A stretch of DNA of 64,000 bases from Planctomonas deserti (GCF_003067705.1 NZ_QANL01000001.1:1-64000), one strand, 5' to 3'; positions 10,726-19,898 are shown, counted from the first letter of the stretch. The notes: generated from the letters alone by a model not told the origin. Program-made: numbers and translations.

Positions 10726-12075
10726 GTGGACGAGACGATGGACGGAACGACGAGTACCGAGCTCGAGTCGCTCGTGAGCGCGCTCGAGGGGGCCGGAGTC
10801 GATCTGCTCGTCGGTACCGCCGTCGACTTCGGCGGTGTCACCCGGAGCAAGGGAGTGCCCGTGCGCCGGCTTCCGGCGTTCGTCGAGTCCGGCATGGGGG
10901 CGTCGCCCTCCTGGAACGTGTTCTGCGTCGACAACGCCATCGCCTTCACCTCCACGATCGGCGTGACCGGCGACCTCCGCCTCCGCCTCGACCCCGCACG
11001 CGTGCGACGCATCGACGACGGGCTCGCCTGGGGGCCGACCGACTTCTACAACCAGGACGGCACGCCGTCCCCGCTCTGCTCGCGCAGCCGCCTCGCGGCA
11101 GTGGTGCAGCGAGCCGAGTCGCTGGGACTCGTCGCCACCATGGGGACCGAGCTCGAGTTCACCCTCACCACGGCAGACGGCGAGCGCCTGCCCCGCCCGG
11201 CCTGGGCCGCCTACGGCATGCAGTCCGTTGTGACCAACCGGGCGTTCCTCGTGGACCTGACCGCAACCCTCGAGGCGTCGGGCGTCGGGCCCGAGCAGGT
11301 GCACGCGGAGTACGGGATCGACCAGTTCGAGGTGTCCCTCGCCCCCGCGTCGCCCGTCGCCATGGCCGACGCTCAGGTGCTCACCCGGGCGCTGATCGGA
11401 ATCGTCGCCTCGCGCCACGGCATGGCCGCGTCGTTCTCCCCGCTGCCCTGGATCGACGGCACGGGGAACGGTGCCCACCTCCACCTCTCGCTCGCCCGCG
11501 ACGGCGAGCCGCTGTTCGCGGGCGGCGAGGGACCGCACGGCATCACCGAGGCCGGCGGATCGGCCATCGGGGGCATCCTGGCCGGGCTGCCGGAGCTCCT
11601 CGGCGTCTACGCGGGCTCGTTCCTCTCCTCGCACCGGCTGCAGCCGGGGCACTGGTCGGGCGCGGCGGTGTGCTGGGGGCTGGAGAACCGGGAGGCGGCC
11701 GTGCGCTTCCTCGCGGCGACGCAGGGCAACCCGCACGGCGCGAACGTCGAGCTGAAGATCGTGGACCCGACGGCGAACATCTACCTCGCCGCCGCCGCGC
11801 TGCTCGGCTCGGCGCTGCACGGCATCGAGGCCGGACTCCCCCTGCCCGCGGAGGTCGCCACCGATCCGGCGGGGCGGGCCGACCCCGCTCTCGCGCTCGA
11901 GTCGGACCACGCGGCCGTCCTCGCCGCGCTCGAGGGATCCGCGCTCGCCGCGGAGCTCCTCGGCCCCGAGATCCTCGAGGGCGTCGTCGCCGTGCGCCGG
12001 CACGAGGCCGAGGTTCTCGCCACCCGCACCGGCGAGGAGATCGCCGAGGCGCTGCGCTTCGCCTGGTCGTCCTGA
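10726..12075 (+). CDS. glutamine-synthetase-like gamma-glutamyl-amide ligase
   Basis: The 449-residue protein has the GS fold with diverged active-site motifs: GTELEFTL for the metal-binding glutamate, YGIDQFEVS, NGAHLHLS (HxH) and NVELKIVDPTANIYL. In the last, canonical GS has E-x-R-x-x-D with N-P-Y, and here the arginine is lysine. Such paralogues (PuuA, IpuC, GlnA3/GlnA4, FluG C-terminus) usually join glutamate to an amine rather than ammonia. The substrate is unknown. A GTG at 10726 preceded by GGAAAG is taken as start; an ATG at 10738 is the alternative. It is the first gene of an operon with the permease, aminotransferase and amidohydrolase. Confidence 0.82.
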   Translation: MDETMDGTTSTELESLVSALEGAGVDLLVGTAVDFGGVTRSKGVPVRRLPAFVESGMGASPSWNVFCVDNAIAFTSTIGVTGDLRLRLDPARVRRIDDGLAWGPTDFYNQDGTPSPLCSRSRLAAVVQRAESLGLVATMGTELEFTLTTADGERLPRPAWAAYGMQSVVTNRAFLVDLTATLEASGVGPEQVHAEYGIDQFEVSLAPASPVAMADAQVLTRALIGIVASRHGMAASFSPLPWIDGTGNGAHLHLSLARDGEPLFAGGEGPHGITEAGGSAIGGILAGLPELLGVYAGSFLSSHRLQPGHWSGAAVCWGLENREAAVRFLAATQGNPHGANVELKIVDPTANIYLAAAALLGSALHGIEAGLPLPAEVATDPAGRADPALALESDHAAVLAALEGSALAAELLGPEILEGVVAVRRHEAEVLATRTGEEIAEALRFAWSS

Positions 12076-12188
12076 CCGCCCTGATCCGACCCCACGACCT
12101 CGACCCGACCGACCGCGCCCGACCTGACCGACCCCATCCCGGCACCCCAGCCCGTCCCGTCACCCCCCCAACCCGAACGGAGAGAGCC
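12076..12188 (+). promoter_or_regulatory. C-rich, G-poor spacer, possible Rho utilisation site
   Basis: The 113 nt between the ligase and permease genes are strikingly rich in C and poor in G, with no hairpin visible. That profile is typical of rut sites, so it may let Rho trim expression of the downstream genes. It ends in the CGGAGAGAG Shine-Dalgarno of the permease. Confidence 0.35.
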
Positions 12189-13694
12189 ATGGCAGTAGAA
12201 CAGCACGACCAGACCGTCATCCGGCGGCGCCTTCCCCTGTGGGCCGCCCTGGCCCTGTCCCTCGCCACGGTGGGCCCGACCCTCGCCATGTCCGGCAACG
12301 GGCAGGGCCTCGTCGGCATCGTCGGCAAGTCCGTCCCGCTCGTCTTCGTCATCGGCCTTGTCGGCGTCGGACTCGTCGCCTACGGCTTCGTGCGGCTCAC
12401 GCGCCACCTCAACCACGCCGGATCCGCGTACGCGCTGGTCGGCGGCACCATCGGACCGCGGTCCGGCTTCTTCTCCGGCTTCGCCATGCTCGGCGCCTAC
12501 GTCGGGTTCTCCATCGGCACGCTCGCGCTCACCGCGACGTTCGTGAACGCCTTCCTCGCGCAGCTGCAGAACGGCACCGACGACCCGTTCCAGATCCCCT
12601 GGATCGTCATCGCGCTCGTCGGCGCGGTCATCTCCTTCGCCCTCGCCGGCCGCGACGTCGCGCTGATCGCGAAGGTCCTCCTCGCGATCGAGGGCATCGG
12701 CATCGTGGCCATGGTCGTGCTCGTCGTCGTGATCTTCGCCAACGGTGGCGCCCCGACCACGGGCCTCGACCTCAGCGTCTTCAGCTTCGAGGGCGTTGAC
12801 GTGTCGCAGGTCATGTCGGGCGTCGTCGCCGCGTTCCTGTCCTGGGCGGGCTTCGAGGCATGCGCGTCGCTCGGCGAGGAGACGAACGACCCGAAGCGCA
12901 ACATCCCCCGCGCCCTCGGCGGCACGCTCGTGCTCACCGGCGTGCTGTTCATCGTCGTGATGTTCGTGCAGACCGTCGGCTTCGGCACCGACGCCGCCGG
13001 GCTCGAGCGCTTCCAGACCTCGGGCAACACCCTCGGCGACCTCGGCAACGACTACATCGGCACCTGGTTCAGCCTGATCATCATCTTCACCGCGATTTGC
13101 GCGGCCTTCGGCTGCCACCTCGCGACCGCCGCGACGTCGGGCCGCATGATCTACGCCTTCGCCCGTGACGGCTTCGGCCCCTCCTCGCTCGCGGTGCTGC
13201 ACACCAAGACGCAGGGACCCCGGCGGGCGACCTGGCTCGTCATCGTACTCGCCCTCGTGGCCAACATCGTCTGCGCGCTCGTCGGCTGGCCGGTGATGGG
13301 CACGGGCAACGCGCCGCTCGACGCGTACTTCCTCTTCGCGGTCGCGGGCGCGGTGTGCCTCATGGTCGCGTACTTCATGGTCGAGATCGCCGCCGTCGTG
13401 TTCACCGGCAGCCGCCGCTTCGACGTCGTGCACGGCGGGCAGGGCCGGATCCTCGGCATCGCGCTTCCCGCGCTCGGCGCCATCGTGATCGCGGTCGTGC
13501 TCTGGTTCAACGTGAAGGATGCCACCGACCCGGCCGCCGCTCCGCTCCTCGGCCTGTACTGGTGCGCGCTCGGCCTCGTGCTCGCGGTCGCGGCGTCGAA
13601 GATCGCCGCGCGCGTCGGACGCGCCCTGAGCGCCGAGCTCGACCTCCCCGCCCTCGGCAAGGAGCTCGACCCGCGCGAGCCGGTCGTCAGGTGA
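12189..13694 (+). CDS. APC-superfamily amino acid/amine permease
   Basis: The 501-residue polytopic membrane protein has about 12 hydrophobic segments and an amino acid/polyamine transporter pattern: LSLATVGPTLAMSGNGQGL in helix 1, and FLSWAGFEACASLGEETNDPKRNIPRA, the family's conserved loop. It likely imports the substrate of the adjoining ligase. Start ATG 12189 follows GGAGAGAG. Its stop overlaps the aminotransferase GTG in a GTGA quadruplet. Confidence 0.88.
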   Translation: MAVEQHDQTVIRRRLPLWAALALSLATVGPTLAMSGNGQGLVGIVGKSVPLVFVIGLVGVGLVAYGFVRLTRHLNHAGSAYALVGGTIGPRSGFFSGFAMLGAYVGFSIGTLALTATFVNAFLAQLQNGTDDPFQIPWIVIALVGAVISFALAGRDVALIAKVLLAIEGIGIVAMVVLVVVIFANGGAPTTGLDLSVFSFEGVDVSQVMSGVVAAFLSWAGFEACASLGEETNDPKRNIPRALGGTLVLTGVLFIVVMFVQTVGFGTDAAGLERFQTSGNTLGDLGNDYIGTWFSLIIIFTAICAAFGCHLATAATSGRMIYAFARDGFGPSSLAVLHTKTQGPRRATWLVIVLALVANIVCALVGWPVMGTGNAPLDAYFLFAVAGAVCLMVAYFMVEIAAVVFTGSRRFDVVHGGQGRILGIALPALGAIVIAVVLWFNVKDATDPAAAPLLGLYWCALGLVLAVAASKIAARVGRALSAELDLPALGKELDPREPVVR

Positions 13695-15019
13695 CAACCC
13701 TCTACGAGCGCGACGCCGCGGTGATCGCGGGCGTCGAGAAGCTGCGGTTCTTCCCGCTCGAGGTCGTCGAGGGCCGCGGATCGCTGCTCTACGATCCCGA
13801 CGGCAGGGAGCTCCTCGACCTGTCCGCGACCTGGACCGCATCCGGGCTCGGTCACGGGCATCCGGCCGTCGTCGAGGCGGTCACCCGCGCGGTCCGCACC
13901 GCGCCGGGGTCCGGCGGCCTGTCCGCCGTCCACCCGGACTCGGTCGGCCTCGCCGAGGATCTGCTCGCCCTCGTTCCCGGCTCCGGCGAGCGCCGGGTCT
14001 ACTTCGGGCACGCCGGTTCGGACGCGAACGATGTCGTACTGCGGGCCTGCCGGAACGCCAGTGGCCGGCGGACGGTCCTCGCGTTCGAGCACAGCTACCA
14101 CGGTGGCGTCGGCCTCGCCATGGCGGTCTCCGGACAGCAGGTCGACGCGGGACACGAGCCGGACCCCGACGTGGTGTTCCTGCCCTACCCGAACCCGCTG
14201 CGACCGCGGACCGGCGACATCGACTCGACCGTCGACGAGATCCTGGCCCGTGCCAGGGAGGTGCTGGCGACGGACACCATCGCGTGCCTCATCGTCGAAC
14301 CGATCCTCTCCGACGGCGGCCTGGTCGTGCCGCCGGACGGGTTCCTCGCCCGACTGCACGCGCTTTGCCGGGAGCACGGCGTGCCGCTCGTCTGCGACGA
14401 GGTGAAGGTCGGCCTGGGCAGGCCGGGCCTCCTGCACGCCTTCGCCCACGACGGCATCGAGCCGGACATCGTGACGTTCGGCAAGGCCATCGGCGGCGGG
14501 CTTCCCCTGTCTGCGGCCGTCGGGCCGGCAGCGATCCTCGACAATCCGCCCGCATCGGCCCTGCTGACCACGGCGGGCAATCCGATCTGCACCGCCGTCG
14601 GCCGCGCCGTGCTGCGCACAATCGTCGAGGACGGGTTGCCCGAGCGCGCCAGGATCGCGGGCGAGCGCCTGATGGCGGGGCTGCGCGACGTGCAGGACGG
14701 GCGCGGCGCCGACCGCGGCCGATCGGCGGAGCGCATCGGCGACGTGCGCGGCCGCGGGCTGGCGATCGGCCTGGAGCTGGTCGCCGGGCGGGACGGGCTG
14801 GAGCCGGACCGGGAGCTCGCCCAGCGTGTCGTCTACCGGGCCTGGCAGCTCGGCGCGGTGCTGTACTACGTCGGGGGGAACGTGCTGGAGATCACGCCGC
14901 CGCTCATCATCACGGACGACGAGGTCGACCGCGCGGTCGCGATCCTCGATCGGGCCATCAGTGACGCCATCGCCGGCGTCGTCACGAAGGAAGAGGTGGC
15001 CCCCTATGTCGGGTGGTGA
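13691..15019 (+). CDS. class III PLP-dependent aminotransferase
   Basis: The 442-residue protein belongs to the GABA/ornithine/beta-amino acid aminotransferase group. It has FGHAGSDANDVVLRA (substrate/cofactor phosphate loop), VCDEVKVGLGRPG with the cofactor aspartate, and the Schiff-base lysine in VTFGKAIGGG. Substrate cannot be assigned. In the Puu route an enzyme of this class (PuuE) handles GABA, so a role on an omega-amino product is plausible. GTG start at 13691 is coupled to the permease stop; the upstream open frame is the permease read out of frame. Confidence 0.88.
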   Translation: MTTLYERDAAVIAGVEKLRFFPLEVVEGRGSLLYDPDGRELLDLSATWTASGLGHGHPAVVEAVTRAVRTAPGSGGLSAVHPDSVGLAEDLLALVPGSGERRVYFGHAGSDANDVVLRACRNASGRRTVLAFEHSYHGGVGLAMAVSGQQVDAGHEPDPDVVFLPYPNPLRPRTGDIDSTVDEILARAREVLATDTIACLIVEPILSDGGLVVPPDGFLARLHALCREHGVPLVCDEVKVGLGRPGLLHAFAHDGIEPDIVTFGKAIGGGLPLSAAVGPAAILDNPPASALLTTAGNPICTAVGRAVLRTIVEDGLPERARIAGERLMAGLRDVQDGRGADRGRSAERIGDVRGRGLAIGLELVAGRDGLEPDRELAQRVVYRAWQLGAVLYYVGGNVLEITPPLIITDDEVDRAVAILDRAISDAIAGVVTKEEVAPYVGW

Positions 15020-16202
15020 ACTGCGGTACCTGTCGATCGAGGACGTGGACGTGCTCGCGGGGCTGGCCGACCCGGTGCCGGGCGACCTCGCGGCCGCGCT
15101 CCGGGACATGCGGCTCGCGGACCACCACGTGCACGGCTGCTACACCGCCGACATCGACCGGGCCCAGTTCGAGGAGTCGATCAACGAGGGGTCACCCGAC
15201 CCCATCCCCGCGTTCATGACGCAGTTCGACTCGCAGCTGGGCTTCGCGATCCGCCGTTGGTGCTCGCCGCTGCTCGGGCTCGAGCCGCATGCGAGCGCCG
15301 ACGACTACTGGGCCCGCCGCGCCTCCCTTCCGCGCCGGGAGGTGAACCGCGCGATGCTGACGCCCGCCGGCGCGTCCCGCTGGTACCTGGACACGGGCTT
15401 CAAGGGCGGCTCGATCAGCTCCGCCGCCGAGATGACGGAGGACTCGGGGGTGCCGGGCTCCGAGATCCTGCGCCTCGAGGTGCTGGCCGAGGGACTGCTC
15501 AACGACGGCGTCTCCCCCGCGGAGTACCCGGACGCGTTCCGCTCGGCGCTGCAGGACGAGGATCACGTGGTCGGCTACAAGACCATCGCCGCCTACCGCA
15601 CGGGCTTCGACATCGACTGGTCGCGCCCCTCGGACGAGGAGGTCGCGCGTGCGGTCGAGGCGTGGGCGGCGGCGACGAACGGACCGGCCCGGCTGCTCGA
15701 CCCGCGCATCATCGCGTTCGGCATCCACGAGGCGGCCGACCTGCGCCGCCCCGTGCAGTTCCACGTGGGCTTCGGCGACCGCGACATGGACCTGCACCGC
15801 TCCAACCCGATGTACCTGCTCGACCTGCTGCGCCAGCCGGCGATGGCGGGCACGCCCGTGATGCTTCTGCACTGCTACCCGTACCACCGCGAGGCGGGCT
15901 ACCTGTCGCAGGCGTTCGACGACGTCTACTTCGACGTCGGTCTGACCCTCAACTACCTGGGCAGCCAGAGCAGGCAGATCGTGGCGGAGTCGCTGGAGTC
16001 CGGCCCGTTCGCGAAGCAGCTGTTCTCGTCCGACGCGTTCGGGCTGTCGGAGCTGCACGTGCTCGGTTCGATCCTGTGGCGCCGGTCCATGGCGCAGGTG
16101 CTCGGCGCCTGGGTGCGCGAGGGCGACTGGAGCGAGGCTGACGCGATCCGCGTCGCCCGCATGATCGGCCGGGACAACGCGGAGCGCGTCTACGGAATCT
16201 GA
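15006..16202 (+). CDS. amidohydrolase-2 family protein, FluG N-domain-like
   Basis: The 398-residue metal-dependent hydrolase fold (PF04909 type) starts with the HxH ligand motif in RLADHHVHGCY. It later shows PVQFHVGFGDRD, a histidine-rich LLHCYPYHREAGYL and a likely metal aspartate in LFSSDAFGLSE. In fungal FluG this domain is fused to a GS domain; here the two are separate genes of one operon. Reaction unknown (hydrolase or decarboxylase). The ATG at 15006 follows GGAAGAGGTGG and overlaps the aminotransferase end by 14 nt. Confidence 0.82.
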   Translation: MSGGELRYLSIEDVDVLAGLADPVPGDLAAALRDMRLADHHVHGCYTADIDRAQFEESINEGSPDPIPAFMTQFDSQLGFAIRRWCSPLLGLEPHASADDYWARRASLPRREVNRAMLTPAGASRWYLDTGFKGGSISSAAEMTEDSGVPGSEILRLEVLAEGLLNDGVSPAEYPDAFRSALQDEDHVVGYKTIAAYRTGFDIDWSRPSDEEVARAVEAWAAATNGPARLLDPRIIAFGIHEAADLRRPVQFHVGFGDRDMDLHRSNPMYLLDLLRQPAMAGTPVMLLHCYPYHREAGYLSQAFDDVYFDVGLTLNYLGSQSRQIVAESLESGPFAKQLFSSDAFGLSELHVLGSILWRRSMAQVLGAWVREGDWSEADAIRVARMIGRDNAERVYGI

Positions 16203-16220
16203 GCCGCCCCCAGCCTCCGC

Positions 16221-16250
16221 ATCCGCATCCGCATCCGCATCCGCATCCGC
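16221..16250. repeat. five tandem copies of ATCCGC
   Basis: Five perfect hexamers (ATCCGC) lie 18 bp beyond the amidohydrolase stop, preceded by a degenerate copy. They are noncoding and slippage-prone. Confidence 0.85.
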
Positions 16251-16263
16251 CGTACGGTTCCGG

Positions 16264-16334
16264 ATTCAGGCCGCACGAGAGACACGCCGTGCTTCGAGGG
16301 GTCGAAACGCGGCGTGTCGCCGTACGACCTGAAT
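16264..16334. terminator. nested palindrome, bidirectional terminator candidate
   Basis: Three nested stems are visible: ATTCAGG/CCTGAAT (16264-16270, 16328-16334), GACACGCCG/CGGCGTGTC (16281-16289, 16310-16318) and TTCGA/TCGAA around GGGG. It lies between the convergent amidohydrolase and ABC permease genes. The GACACGCCG core also occurs in palindromes at 23.1 and 23.45 kb. Confidence 0.6.
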
Positions 16335-16389
16335 TCGGGACGGTGCCCCTGCACGGTGCTGGGGGCCGGTGCCCGCCAACGTGGGCGGG

Positions 16390-17271
16390 CTAGGTCGAGG
16401 CGCCCGCGACGGCGGCGCCGCCCTCGAGCGGAGCGACGGTCGCCGCGCCACCGGGTCCGCCGGTCGGGGCCGCGGTCGCGGTGCCGGACTGGTTCCGCCG
16501 GCGGGCGAGGAACCGGGCCAGCGTGGAGACGGCGAGGTTCAGCAGCAGGTACATCGTGACCATGACCACGAACAGCGGGAAGTAGTACGTGGAGCGGCCC
16601 AGGTACTCGGCGAGGAGCTCGCCCTCCTTCACGAGGCCGACCTGCCCGACCACCGTGCCGAGCGCGGTGTCCTTGATGAGCACGACGAGCTGGGCGACGA
16701 TGATCGGCAGCATGTTGCGGAACGCCTGGGGGAACTCGATGAGCAGGCGGTTCTGCAGCGGGCGGAGGCCGATCGCGAGACCCGCCTCGCGCTGGCCCTT
16801 CGGCAGCGCGAGCATGCCGGAGCGCAGCGCCTCGCCGATGATCGCACCGTTGTAGACGGTGAGCGCCGCGACGACCGACCAGTACGCGCCGATGGGGAAC
16901 ATCAGGTAGATGAACAGCATCATCAGCAGCACGGGCATGCCACGGAAGAACTCGAGCACGACGGTCGTGGGGACGCGCACGACGCGCAGCTCCGACTGCC
17001 GCAGCAGGGCGAACACGACGCCGAGGAGGATGGCGAGCGCCGCGGCGGTGATGGCGGACTGCACGACGATCCAGAGTCCGCGCAGCAGCGCCTGCCAGAT
17101 CAGCGGGTCGTTGAAGATGAGCCAGCGCTCGGCGTCCAGCTGGCCCGCCTGGGCGAGCTGCACGATCGCGAACGCCAGGACCCCAGCGACCACCAGGCCG
17201 GTGACGACGGAGAGGATGCGCGAACGCCGCCGGGCGCGGGGGCCCGGGACGTCGTAGAGGACACTCGTCAT
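16390..17271 (-). CDS. polar amino acid ABC transporter permease (HisM/GltK-like)
   Basis: This 293-residue inner-membrane permease has about five to six membrane segments and the BPD_transp_1 coupling loop in EALRSGMLALPKGQREAGLAIGL. An N-terminal arginine-rich segment and an alanine/glycine-rich tail extend it. The ATG at 17271 overlaps the partner permease stop in ATGA. It forms a heterodimer with the 17268-17915 product. Confidence 0.9.
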   Translation of the reverse strand: MTSVLYDVPGPRARRRSRILSVVTGLVVAGVLAFAIVQLAQAGQLDAERWLIFNDPLIWQALLRGLWIVVQSAITAAALAILLGVVFALLRQSELRVVRVPTTVVLEFFRGMPVLLMMLFIYLMFPIGAYWSVVAALTVYNGAIIGEALRSGMLALPKGQREAGLAIGLRPLQNRLLIEFPQAFRNMLPIIVAQLVVLIKDTALGTVVGQVGLVKEGELLAEYLGRSTYYFPLFVVMVTMYLLLNLAVSTLARFLARRRNQSGTATAAPTGGPGGAATVAPLEGGAAVAGAST

Positions 17272-17915
17272 CGGCGCACCGCCACTCGTCGTTCGATGTG
17301 GTCGGCCAGCTGGCCGAGCGGCACCGTGATGATCAGGTAGAAGAACGCGACGCCGAGGAAGACGGCGACGACGGCGTTGCCGTTCGCGTTGGCCACCTCG
17401 CGCCCGACGTTGAAGAGCTCGAAGATGAAGAACGCCCCGGCGACGGATGTGTTCTTCGTGAGCGCGATGATCACGTTGATCAGGGGCGGCACGACGCTGC
17501 GCACGGCCTGCGGCAGGATCACGAGCCCGAGCGTCTGGCCGAACGTCATGCCGATGCTCCGGGCCGCCTCGGCCTGGCCGACCGGCACGCCGTTGATGCC
17601 GGACCGGATCGCCTCGGCGAAGAACGGGGCCGTGTAGATGGTGAGCGCCAGCACGGCGGCCACCTGGAACGGCAGCGCGCCGGAGATGTACGTGATGATG
17701 ACGCTGAAGAAGGTGAAGACGAGCAGCAGCGGCGTGTTGCGCAGCACCTCGACGTACACGGTCGACGTTGCGCGCAGGCTCGCGACGGGTGAGACGCGCA
17801 TCGCCGCGAGCAGGAGCCCGAACGGCAGTGCGAAGAGTGTCGTGAGCCCGAGAAGCGTGAGCGTGCCGCCGAACCCGCGAAGGAACGTGTCGATGTTGTC
17901 GAAGATGACGTTCAT
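17268..17915 (-). CDS. polar amino acid ABC transporter permease (HisQ/GltJ-like)
   Basis: The 215-residue permease opens with the usual membrane helix, has LRNTPLLLVFTFF and the coupling motif EAIRSGINGVPVGQAEAARSIGM. It pairs with the permease gene downstream. The upstream gap of 172 nt carries a strong hairpin after the binding-protein gene. Confidence 0.92.
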   Translation of the reverse strand: MNVIFDNIDTFLRGFGGTLTLLGLTTLFALPFGLLLAAMRVSPVASLRATSTVYVEVLRNTPLLLVFTFFSVIITYISGALPFQVAAVLALTIYTAPFFAEAIRSGINGVPVGQAEAARSIGMTFGQTLGLVILPQAVRSVVPPLINVIIALTKNTSVAGAFFIFELFNVGREVANANGNAVVAVFLGVAFFYLIITVPLGQLADHIERRVAVRR

Positions 17916-18045
17916 GGCACCTCCTTCGGGAAGTCAGGGTGGTGGGGAGAAGAAGCGGGACCGAGCGGTCCCGGGAAGCGGTGGAGTGGCCGACCGGCGC
18001 CGGCGTGGGAGCCGGATGAACCGGGACCGGCCGGTCCCAGGGGAA

Positions 18046-18074
18046 GGTGCGGACCCGCAATGCGGGTCCGCACC
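18046..18074 (-). terminator. 13-bp perfect stem between binding-protein and permease genes
   Basis: GGTGCGGACCCGC and its complement surround a 3-nt AAT loop. The hairpin is 14 nt past the lipoprotein stop. Two smaller GGGACC-type palindromes follow toward 17960. Such intra-operon stems usually allow read-through while stabilising the binding-protein message. Confidence 0.6.
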
Positions 18075-18087
18075 TCTCCGGGTGGTG

Positions 18088-19011
18088 CTAGTAGCGGTCG
18101 ACCGCCGGGGGCTCCGGCGTGTTCTCGATAACGGTGCCCGCGGTGGCCTCGAACAGGCGCGCCCAGGTGCCGTCGTCGTACGCCTCCTCGAGGGTGTCGT
18201 TGATGAAGTCGCGGAACGCCTGGTCGCCCTTGGCGATGCCGATGCCGTAGGGCTCCTCGGTGAAGGTCGCGCCACCGTCGACGAGCTTGAACTCGCCCTC
18301 GTTCTGGTCGACGAATCCGGCGAGGATCACGTTGTCCGTGGTCACCGCGACGACCTGCTTGTTGCGCAGCGGGTCGAGGCACTTGCTGTAGACGTCGGTG
18401 GGCACGACGACCGCGCCGTACTCCGCCTCGATGGTCGCGGCGGGCGTGGATCCGGCGACGGAGCAGACCTGCTGGCCGCGCACGTCCTCGGGACCCGTGA
18501 TGGTCTCGTCGTCCGCAAGGACCATGAGCGCCTGACCGGCCACGTAGTACGGGCCGGCGAAGTCGACGACCTCCTTGCGCTTGTCGTTGATCGTGTAGGT
18601 CGCGACCACGGCGTCGACGGAGCCGTTCTGGATGAAGGGCTCGCGGTTGGCCGACACGGTCTCGGTCCACTCGATGCTGTCGAAGGGGATGCCGAGCTTC
18701 GAGGCGATGAGCGCACCGATGGCGACGTCGAAGCCCTCGGGCTTGCCGCTCGGAGCGCGCAGGCCGAACAGCGGCTGGTCGAACTTGGTGCCGATGGTCA
18801 TGGAGCCGGCCTCGGCGAGCTTCGCCATGGTCGTGCCCTCTTCGAACTCGGGGCTCTCCTCGACGACGAGCGAGTAGGGGCCCTCGCCCTCGGCGGGGGC
18901 GTCGGACGCGTCCGCGCCGGGGCTCGTTGCGCTGCCGGGCGCGCCGCATCCGGTGAGGCCGAAGGCCACGGCGACCGCCGCGGCGCCGACCGTCAGGAAT
19001 CTTCTCTTCAT
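18088..19011 (-). CDS. amino acid ABC transporter substrate-binding lipoprotein
   Basis: A 307-residue family 3 solute-binding protein. MKRRFLTVGAAAVAVAFGLTGC is a lipoprotein signal with lipobox LTGC; a Ser/Pro/Asp linker follows. GTKFDQPLFGLR, KPEGFDVAIGALIASKLG and YGIGIAKGDQAFRDFIND are typical of glutamate/glutamine/cystine binders. It captures the transporter's substrate outside the membrane. Start has AAAGGGA as ribosome site. Confidence 0.92.
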   Translation of the reverse strand: MKRRFLTVGAAAVAVAFGLTGCGAPGSATSPGADASDAPAEGEGPYSLVVEESPEFEEGTTMAKLAEAGSMTIGTKFDQPLFGLRAPSGKPEGFDVAIGALIASKLGIPFDSIEWTETVSANREPFIQNGSVDAVVATYTINDKRKEVVDFAGPYYVAGQALMVLADDETITGPEDVRGQQVCSVAGSTPAATIEAEYGAVVVPTDVYSKCLDPLRNKQVVAVTTDNVILAGFVDQNEGEFKLVDGGATFTEEPYGIGIAKGDQAFRDFINDTLEEAYDDGTWARLFEATAGTVIENTPEPPAVDRY

Positions 19012-19097
19012 GGGGTTTCCCTTTTCTCTTGGGTGCTGTTGCTGTGTTCGGGAGGGAATCGGCGTCGCGCCCCAGCCCCGGGGCGGGGTACGCCGGG

Positions 19098-19886
19098 TCA
19101 GTGGGTGAGGATCTTGGAGAGGAAGTCCTTCGCGCGCTCGCTCTTCGGGTTGTCGAAGAACTCGGCGGGGGTACTGTCCTCGAGGATCTCGCCGTCGGCC
19201 ATGAACAGCACGCGGTCCGCGGCCTTGCGGGCGAAGCCCATCTCGTGGGTGACGACGACCATCGTCATGCCGTCATGGGCGAGCTGCACCATGACGTCGA
19301 GCACCTCGTTGATCATCTCGGGGTCGAGCGCCGAGGTGGGCTCGTCGAGCAGGATGACCTTCGGGTCCATGGCGAGGGCGCGGGCGATTGCGACGCGCTG
19401 CTGCTGTCCGCCGGAGAGCTGGGCGGGAGACTTGTTGGCCTGGTTGGCGACGCCGACGCGCTGCAGCAGGTCCATGGCGCGCTTCTTGGCGTCCGCGGGC
19501 GACTGCTTGCGCACCTTGATCGGGCCGAGCGTCACGTTCTCGAGGATCGTCTTGTGCGCGAACAGGTTGAACGACTGGAACACCATGCCGACGTCGGCGC
19601 GCAGCTTGGCGAGGCCGCGACCCTCCTTCGGCAGCTCCTTGCCGTCGATGAGGATCGTGCCGTCGTCGATCGTCTCGAGGCGGTTCAGCGCGCGGCAGAA
19701 GGTCGACTTGCCGGATCCGCTCGGCCCGATGACGACGACGACCTCGCCACGGTTGATCGTGGTCGAGATGTTCTTCAGGACGTGCAGATCCCCGTAGTGC
19801 TTGTTGACGTTCTTGACGACGACCAAGGGCTCGCGCCCTGCGGCTGCGGTGCCGGGGGCGGGGTGCGCCGTGTGGCTAGGCTCCAT
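19098..19886 (-). CDS. polar amino acid ABC transporter ATPase (GluA/GlnQ-like)
   Basis: The 262-residue ATPase has Walker [10 protein letters not shown], signature [15 protein letters not shown], Walker [12 protein letters not shown] and the switch histidine in [10 protein letters not shown]. It powers the adjoining transporter. An ATG at 19886 lies 6 nt after TAGGGT (19893-19898); the bases between include GAAGG, so leaderless or weakly leadered initiation are both possible. The order ATPase, binding protein, two permeases is that of gluABCD. Confidence 0.94.
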   Translation of the reverse strand: MEPSHTAHPAPGTAAAGREPLVVVKNVNKHYGDLHVLKNISTTINRGEVVVVIGPSGSGKSTFCRALNRLETIDDGTILIDGKELPKEGRGLAKLRADVGMVFQSFNLFAHKTILENVTLGPIKVRKQSPADAKKRAMDLLQRVGVANQANKSPAQLSGGQQQRVAIARALAMDPKVILLDEPTSALDPEMINEVLDVMVQLAHDGMTMVVVTHEMGFARKAADRVLFMADGEILEDSTPAEFFDNPKSERAKDFLSKILTH

Positions 19887-19892
19887 GCCTTC

Positions 19893-19898
19893 ACCCTA
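19893..19898 (-). promoter_or_regulatory. -10 box TAGGGT of the ABC transporter operon
   Basis: TAGGGT ends 6 nt before the ATPase ATG and lies in the 42-nt gap after the RNA methyltransferase gene, giving the transporter its own promoter. Confidence 0.45.
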
